Part shown: positions 59,330-64,000 of the stretch, in pieces
Position numbering within the stretch: position 1 is the first letter of the stretch
Layout of the letters: each line of letters begins with the position of its first letter
NCBI RefSeq assembly: GCF_030272615.1
Contig: NC_081415.1
Span: 513,513,034 to 513,577,033, forward strand
Direction: 5' to 3'
Source of the DNA: Cryptomeria japonica
Taxonomy: Eukaryota; Streptophyta; Pinopsida; Cupressales; Cupressaceae
DNA length: 64,000 nt
Made by a program: the position numbers and the translations under genes
The notes under the pieces: model-generated
What the model was told of the DNA's origin: nothing
The model's database searches: none
Seen by the model: the letters and a program-made list of their open reading frames with translations, nothing else

Positions 59330-59602
59330 ATGAGTAGTTTGCATGAACCCCTCATAAGAATGGATCACTTAGTACTCATTTCATCAAAGTGATACTCATA
59401 GTGGTGAAGCATTAGGGATTCCTAGGAGGTCACCCATACTAATACTACTCTAAATCAAGCATGTTTAACCATGTAGATTGTCCCAAGATCAAACCCATTC
59501 AACTTGCCACCCCATTTGTAAAACCTTCATCAAGTGGTGTGCCTTATAAACCATTCATTATAGAGCAACTTTAGCTTATCCATTGACAAGTGGGAGGTGT
59601 TG
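59330..59602 (-). mobile_element. Cassandra-like TRIM LTR containing 5S rRNA-derived sequence
   Basis: On the minus strand the segment opens near 59602 with ACACCTCCCACTTGTC and has a TATAAGGC box (about 59548). Then 59490-59401 aligns with plant 5S rRNA: TTAAACATGCTTG (5S GTTAAGCGTGCTTGG), AGAGTAGTATTAGTATGGG (5S AGAGTAGTACTAGGATGGG) and TGACCTCCTAGGAA (5S TGACCTCCTGGGAA). This layout, 5S promoter inside a short LTR, is the hallmark of Cassandra. The left boundary is approximate and the second LTR was not found, so it may be a solo LTR. Confidence 0.65.
59401..59490 (-). ncRNA. 5S rRNA-like block within the Cassandra-like LTR
   Basis: Covers the internal control region (A-box, intermediate element and C-box equivalents) with several substitutions. 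It is a retroelement component rather than a functional 5S gene: the 5' third of 5S is not conserved and no 5S spacer or tandem array surrounds it. Confidence 0.6.
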
Positions 59603-61505
59603 ATGTGTTTTTTATGCACATGCAAATGTAGAATAAAATACCCAAAAGTATCTTATCCTCTCTTGAACAAAGTTACTCAAATGCTAGAGATTTGCTTAAC
59701 GATCACTTGAGACAACTTGAAGGTTCTAGTATGTCGGGTCACGACATGTGAATAAACATAGTTGGTTGATGTGATTGCTGGTATCACAAGGGGACTTACG
59801 CTGAATTGTCGAATGCTTGAATAGCTGGAACTTGATCATCTGATATTTCAATCTCGCGATGCTTTTTGTCCTAAACTAACTTGAATTGAAAAAAGGGCAA
59901 AAGGTGAAGTGTTAATAAAATCTATTCTAAGGCCTAGACTGTAAGAAGATGGATCCTAGTTTATCCCTTTAACCCTGATTAATTTATTTAGAGTGTTTAG
60001 TTCCATTTTAATCCTTTCTTTTACAATTAAATATTATTGAAAAATTGTATTATTGTTCCAAATTTTGTGGATATTTAGGAGACACAAATAAAATAGAAAT
60101 GTAATCATTCCATATTTTTTTAGGAGATATTGGAATGAGACTAATAGGAAGAGTAGTAAACATGAGTCACAATGAGCACTTTAGAATAAATCTAAACATT
60201 ATCAGGAAGAGTAGCTTGGAAAAATAGAAGCGTAATTTATTTTCCAATATGCAAGATTATTACTTGGGAAAGAATCTTGAGGAAGGATTCATTAATGAAA
60301 TGGTCATTAACAAGATGGAGAGAATAATAATTAGGAAGAGATAGATTTCACATGCTACTAGGTGACTAGATTGGAGAGAAACTAGAGGCAAATAATTTAG
60401 CTTGGCCATGACACAAAGTCTTAGAATAGATGCCAACCTTGGTGAATGGAATGAAAATCCCAAACAATTAATGAGTGGTGAGACAAGTAGAGGCATGCAT
60501 CTATAAATTTTGTTTTGAATATATATAAAATAAAGAAAAAATGGGACTAAAACCAAGGGAAATTCACATGGAAAGGATATGATGAAAATCAAAATAAATA
60601 GTTTGAAGATAATATTAGTTACCTAAAGGATATTCCACTTGATTATTTGGTATATCATAACTATTTTGACAAATTTTGAAACCATTAGATGTACCTTTTA
60701 CTTCTGTAGATGAGGCATTCATTCATGTTGAAGTTGTGATATCTTATTTTCCTCTTTATAGACAACAAATTATCCATACGAATTATCATATATACTTGTA
60801 ACCTCCATCCCAAACCACCTATTTCACTCTTCTTCCTTTGTCTACCTCTTTTATTCTTCCATTACCTCTTTGCTTACCTAAATTCAATCCAAAACATAGT
60901 GTATATAGCATCAAAAAATTTCCATATTTGATTAATATTATCCACAACATATTGAAAAGACAAATACCACACTTACTGTGTCATCAACAAAAAATAATTT
61001 ACTTACATACTCAAAGAGTTCAATAATGGAGAAACATCCATGTGGTGCTCTACACATATCCTTGAAGGTTCAAGAAATACTTATCCTCTATTGGTCCAAA
61101 CTTTAAATCACTTTCCATGCATGAAAATAATTGCAACCATACACAATTTCGCACCCAATGGATTCTCTCAAACTAGTTTACTATCTTAAAATAGGGTCAA
61201 GGAAAAGCAGGCCAAAATAGGAATCCAAGTGTCTTAAAAGCCTTCAAGACCATAGTGGTGAGGATTGAATTTCTTTCTTTAGTGGTATCTTTCTGTAGAT
61301 TAATTAGTTGGGGATTGTATTAGGACCTTTTCCTAATTAAAAAATATATATAAAGATTACATCCCTAAATATTGCATTCATAATAGAATAAATTTCTGCA
61401 ATATTGAAACTATATTCATAATAGATTTATAGTGATGAATAAAGAAATATTTAAGATTATGAAAAAATTGATGTTTTCTTTCTCCCAACCGTCATTGGAT
61501 ATTGG
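59603..61505. other. Intergenic, nothing recognised
   Basis: AT-rich. The frame at 60260-60592 is a hydrophobic reading with no family landmarks. Confidence 0.45.
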
Positions 61506-61511
61506 GTGATC

Positions 61512-61700
61512 TTTGAGGCATTATGTCAAATAGTTCATGTGCCTTATCTAAGCTTACATATTTTGCATACATGTGTACCTGGGTAGTTGCACTACAACAT
61601 CTATACTCACTAATCACATTTGGTTGGAAGTTTCTAAATCTATTTCAAACACATCTTGTGCACATCTTGCAATCTATGCTAACGGTGGTTGTCTTTAATG
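61512..61700 (-). pseudogene. PPR fragment
   Basis: Minus-strand MYAKYVSLDKAHELFDIMP (61572-61516) is a clear PPR repeat junction (M-Y-A-K-C-G-x-x-x-x-A-x-x-L-F-D-x-M-P). Upstream codons decode with frame changes as a preceding repeat. Confidence 0.65.
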
Positions 61701-61829
61701 GCTTCATTGTGTGCATAATTGATTGGCTCTTCACTCCTAGGACCTTCAAAAGTCTTTACTGGCTTCATTGAGTCCTTTTGTCTTCTAAATTCACCTGCAC
61801 CAGCTTGAACTCTCCTTCAATGCTTGATT

Positions 61830-62340
61830 TCCTATTCACTTGGAATTGAATTGATTTTATAACTAAGAGATCACTTGATTTTATATGTCTTGAAAGCATT
61901 TTATCCTAATGGCTTTAAATTAAAGTACTTTCTCTTCTATCTAGTATTGGTGGAGTAGATCCTTTTATGATATGTAAGTTGAGAATATTTTATGAAAGGT
62001 CCCTAAATGAATACACTTTAAACTAATTTTAATATACCTTGAAGTGTGCAATATGGAAGGTTTGTATTCTTAATCTCCTACCCATTTCTTAATTTAAAAG
62101 ATGATATCTTTATTAAATATCTTTATTAACTTGATTTCTCCTTCAATTCTTGATGAATGCTTGATTGCACGTTCACTTGGAATTGAATTGATTTTATAAT
62201 TAAGAGATCACTTGAATTGTAGGTAAACCCCTTCAAATGACAGGGTAGGCTTCCTTTTATACCTAATATATGTCTTGAAAGCATTTTATTGTGATGGCTT
62301 TAAATTAAAGTACTTTCTCTTCTATCTAGTATTGGTGGAG
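61830..62340. repeat. Direct repeat, about 110-bp unit in two copies
   Basis: The first copy at about 61830-61958 recurs at 62158-62340 with an insertion of about 55 bp near its middle (62215-62270). Shared core includes CTTGGAATTGAATTGATTTTATAA and GGCTTTAAATTAAAGTACTTTC. The second copy runs straight into the hairpin. Confidence 0.8.
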
Positions 62341-62432
62341 CAGAGGTTGCATTGCATCGTCCTAGGATACATATTTCTGCAGATACAACACAAGTTAAAT
62401 GTATCCTAGGTTGATGCAAAGCAACCTCTGCT
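62339..62432. repeat. 94-nt hairpin: 34-bp arms, 26-nt loop
   Basis: Arms 62339-62372 (AGCAGAGGTTGCATTGCATC...) and 62399-62432 are inverted with three mismatched positions. It could be a small foldback element or a miRNA-like precursor. A long stem with few mismatches and no host ORF argues for young inverted-repeat origin. No expression evidence is available here. Confidence 0.8.
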
Positions 62433-63415
62433 CTAGAGATCACCAAAAAATAGAGAAAGAACTTTAATTTAATGCCATCAGGATAAAAGTCTTTAATCAA
62501 GACAAATAAAATTTGAGTTTGATTGTCATCATTTACTTTGCCAAATTCTTCACATGTAACTCCTGAATCAATTTCCTACTCACAAGAATTTTATTATGTC
62601 TCAAATATAGCAAAATAGAAGGCTTCAAATAGTAAACTTGAACATGCAACTAAATCCATTGACTAACCAAAAGAACAAAATTAAGAAATGGTTTGATCAT
62701 TTGAGAGATGTTGTAGACTTGCAACTCACCAGCTAGGTTTTTGCGGGTAAGAATTTTTTTTGTTTTGGCTATGGTTGTGGTGTTTATAGGGAGACATTTA
62801 CAAATTTATATCTATTTTCACTATTTAATGGTTTATGGGTTTGTAATGGTAATTTAATGTTTTTTCATATTTTTGTATATATTCTTTATAATAGCCTATT
62901 ATATTGATTTGTTCTATTATGCATAATGGTGTGGGTCAGATGGCTTTGTCGTCGGTGTATGAAAGCATTGAACGAGTTCTACTTTTAAAAATTACATGAA
63001 ACATTTTTAATTTATTTGATTCAGTGTTATTTGCAAAAAATGATTATCAATGATGTTTCCTTTCTCCAAGAATTGTCTATGACCTTTCTGTCAGATAATA
63101 TGTAACATCGAATGACTAAATCTTTTCATTACAAATGCTTATTTTATTTAATTATTATCTCATCGTGAATTAAAATTTATATTTGTATGGAAGCAGAACA
63201 TACAAGTCCAAGAGTCATGTGCAAGCAAATTTCCTAAAAGAAAGCAAGCAAGTATTATCTTGAATGACATGGAAACAAGCTCATCAGCTGCCTAGAAGAG
63301 AGAAATTGGAGAATGGCAGAGGAAAGTGTTTAAGGGTGATAAATAGATAGATAGTATGCAATACAAACAAACAATGTCTAGAGTGTCTGATGTGATGTCT
63401 CTAATTTATGTCCAG
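62433..63415. other. Upstream region of the DRM fragment, no gene recognised
   Basis: AT-rich. The segment 63190-63345 has a possible exon-like stretch (CASKFPKRKQASIILND) but no firm match. A TTTATGTCCAG acceptor-like site ends at 63416. Confidence 0.3.
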
Positions 63416-63416
63416 A

Positions 63417-64000
63417 GGGTCTAACTGGTTTTGGAGTTCCTGCGAAACCTATTGGGCCACGCTTGGAGGAAATCAATGTGTTCATGCAAGGAGCACCTTT
63501 TTTCTATTATGAGAATGATACTTTTGCACCTAGGGATATTTGGAAGTCAATATCCAAAAATTTCTATAGTGTGGAACAAGAGTTGGCAGACTCGAAGTAT
63601 AATTGTCAGCTTTCAAAAGACCAAGAGGTTATGTACACAATCTCCCAATAGAAGAGCGATTTCAAGAATTACCTCTCCCCCCCATGACTATTCAGGAAGC
63701 ACTTCCTCAAACAGAGGACTATTGGCCTCCATGAGATCAAAGAAAAAAATTAAAGCATGACTCTAGACGATGTGGTGGTGTCCTCCGTGAAGAACTCTAC
63801 ACTATAATTGAAAATTCATGAGGGAAACTGCAAGATAGTGAAGAGAAATACAATCTTGAAAAGTGGGAAGAATGGATCTTGGTTTGGGTGGGGCCAAGTC
63901 AGGTGGCTTCTCTAGAGGTTGACGAGATAGAAATCATATTAGGATTTGAAAAAGATCACACTCATGGAACTTCGTGTGCGAGTGATCGATTGCGGTGTTT
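63417..64000 (+). pseudogene. DRM-type cytosine-5 DNA methyltransferase, C-terminal domain fragment
   Basis: Starts after an intron-like TTATGTCCAG acceptor. The first frame gives GPRLEEINVFMQGAPFFYYEN and WKSISKNFYSVEQELADSK. One frame shift near 63630 leads to GYVHNLPIEERFQELPLPPM, then EEWILVWVGPSQVASLEVDE and ILGFEKDHTHG. This succession matches the rearranged (motifs VI-IX-X before I-IV) catalytic domain of plant DRM enzymes, which set RNA-directed CHH methylation. In-frame TGA codons at about 63733 and 63818 replace expected Trp or other residues. The catalytic Pro-Cys motif would lie beyond the right edge. Its neighbours show no relation. Confidence 0.8.

Noticed and set aside
59401-59490. 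Functional 5S rRNA gene
   Set aside because: Only the internal part matches, with several changes, and it lies inside an LTR-like segment with its own TATA box.
60260-60592. 110-residue hydrophobic minus-strand frame
   Set aside because: AT-rich DNA gives such hydrophobic readings by chance, and no motif is present.

Overview
This window looks like intergenic DNA from a large plant nuclear genome. The base composition is AT-rich and the gene density is very low. There are many nested plant-type LTR retrotransposons (Ty1/copia and Ty3/gypsy) primed by tRNA, a LINE with an RNase H tail, CACTA-like remnants, a 5S-containing Cassandra-like LTR and many decayed pentatricopeptide-repeat (PPR) fragments. 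A gymnosperm, probably a conifer, is my best guess from the style of the elements and their heavy but non-shuffled decay; that is inference and no single sequence proves it. No intact protein-coding gene is certain. The best non-TE loci are a DUF247 gene with two compensating frameshifts (12.1-13.6 kb), a truncated UDP-glycosyltransferase (55.5-56.1 kb) and part of a DRM-type DNA methyltransferase at the right edge (63.4-64.0 kb).

Layout. 0-3 kb: a minus-strand LTR element with a five-zinc-knuckle gag and its 5' LTR, which appears to sit in a LINE ORF2. 3-7.5 kb: that LINE (plus strand), split by a 989-bp terminal-inverted-repeat element. 7.5-10 kb: an unrecognised acidic-tailed ORF family with a second, minus-strand copy at 15.8-16.5 kb. 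10-12 kb: two kinds of tandem duplication and a PPR scrap. 12.1-13.6 kb: DUF247. 18.9-22.2 kb: a 1.66-kb head-to-tail duplication whose copies differ mainly in a TA microsatellite, each carrying a copia RNase H scrap. 22.9-27.9 kb: a nearly complete copia element (minus). 28-30.4 kb: PPR debris. 30.4-33.6 kb: a second copia element lacking its gag/protease half. 34.0-35.5 kb: a minisatellite and an orphan copia gag.

35.8-53.1 kb is the most structured part. A CACTA-like end is followed by an array of about 11 degenerate modules with a 478-bp higher-order repeat, then a long unrecognised ORF. That ORF is split by an 11.03-kb Ty3/gypsy-derived element with 833-bp LTRs and perfect GAACC target duplications. 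The element has gag, protease and only the tail of integrase; reverse transcriptase, RNase H and the integrase core are missing. It carries, in antisense, a plant-mobile-domain (PMD) gene with a TATA box, a phase-consistent intron full of minisatellites and TGA-only decay.

54-55.4 kb holds a spliced, minus-strand CACTA transposase-like gene. The rest is a UGT pseudogene, LINE and PPR scraps, the Cassandra-like LTR, a 34-bp-arm hairpin and the DRM fragment. Stretches with nothing recognisable are listed as such. The genes do not form a pathway: the window is a record of nested insertion, duplication and decay.
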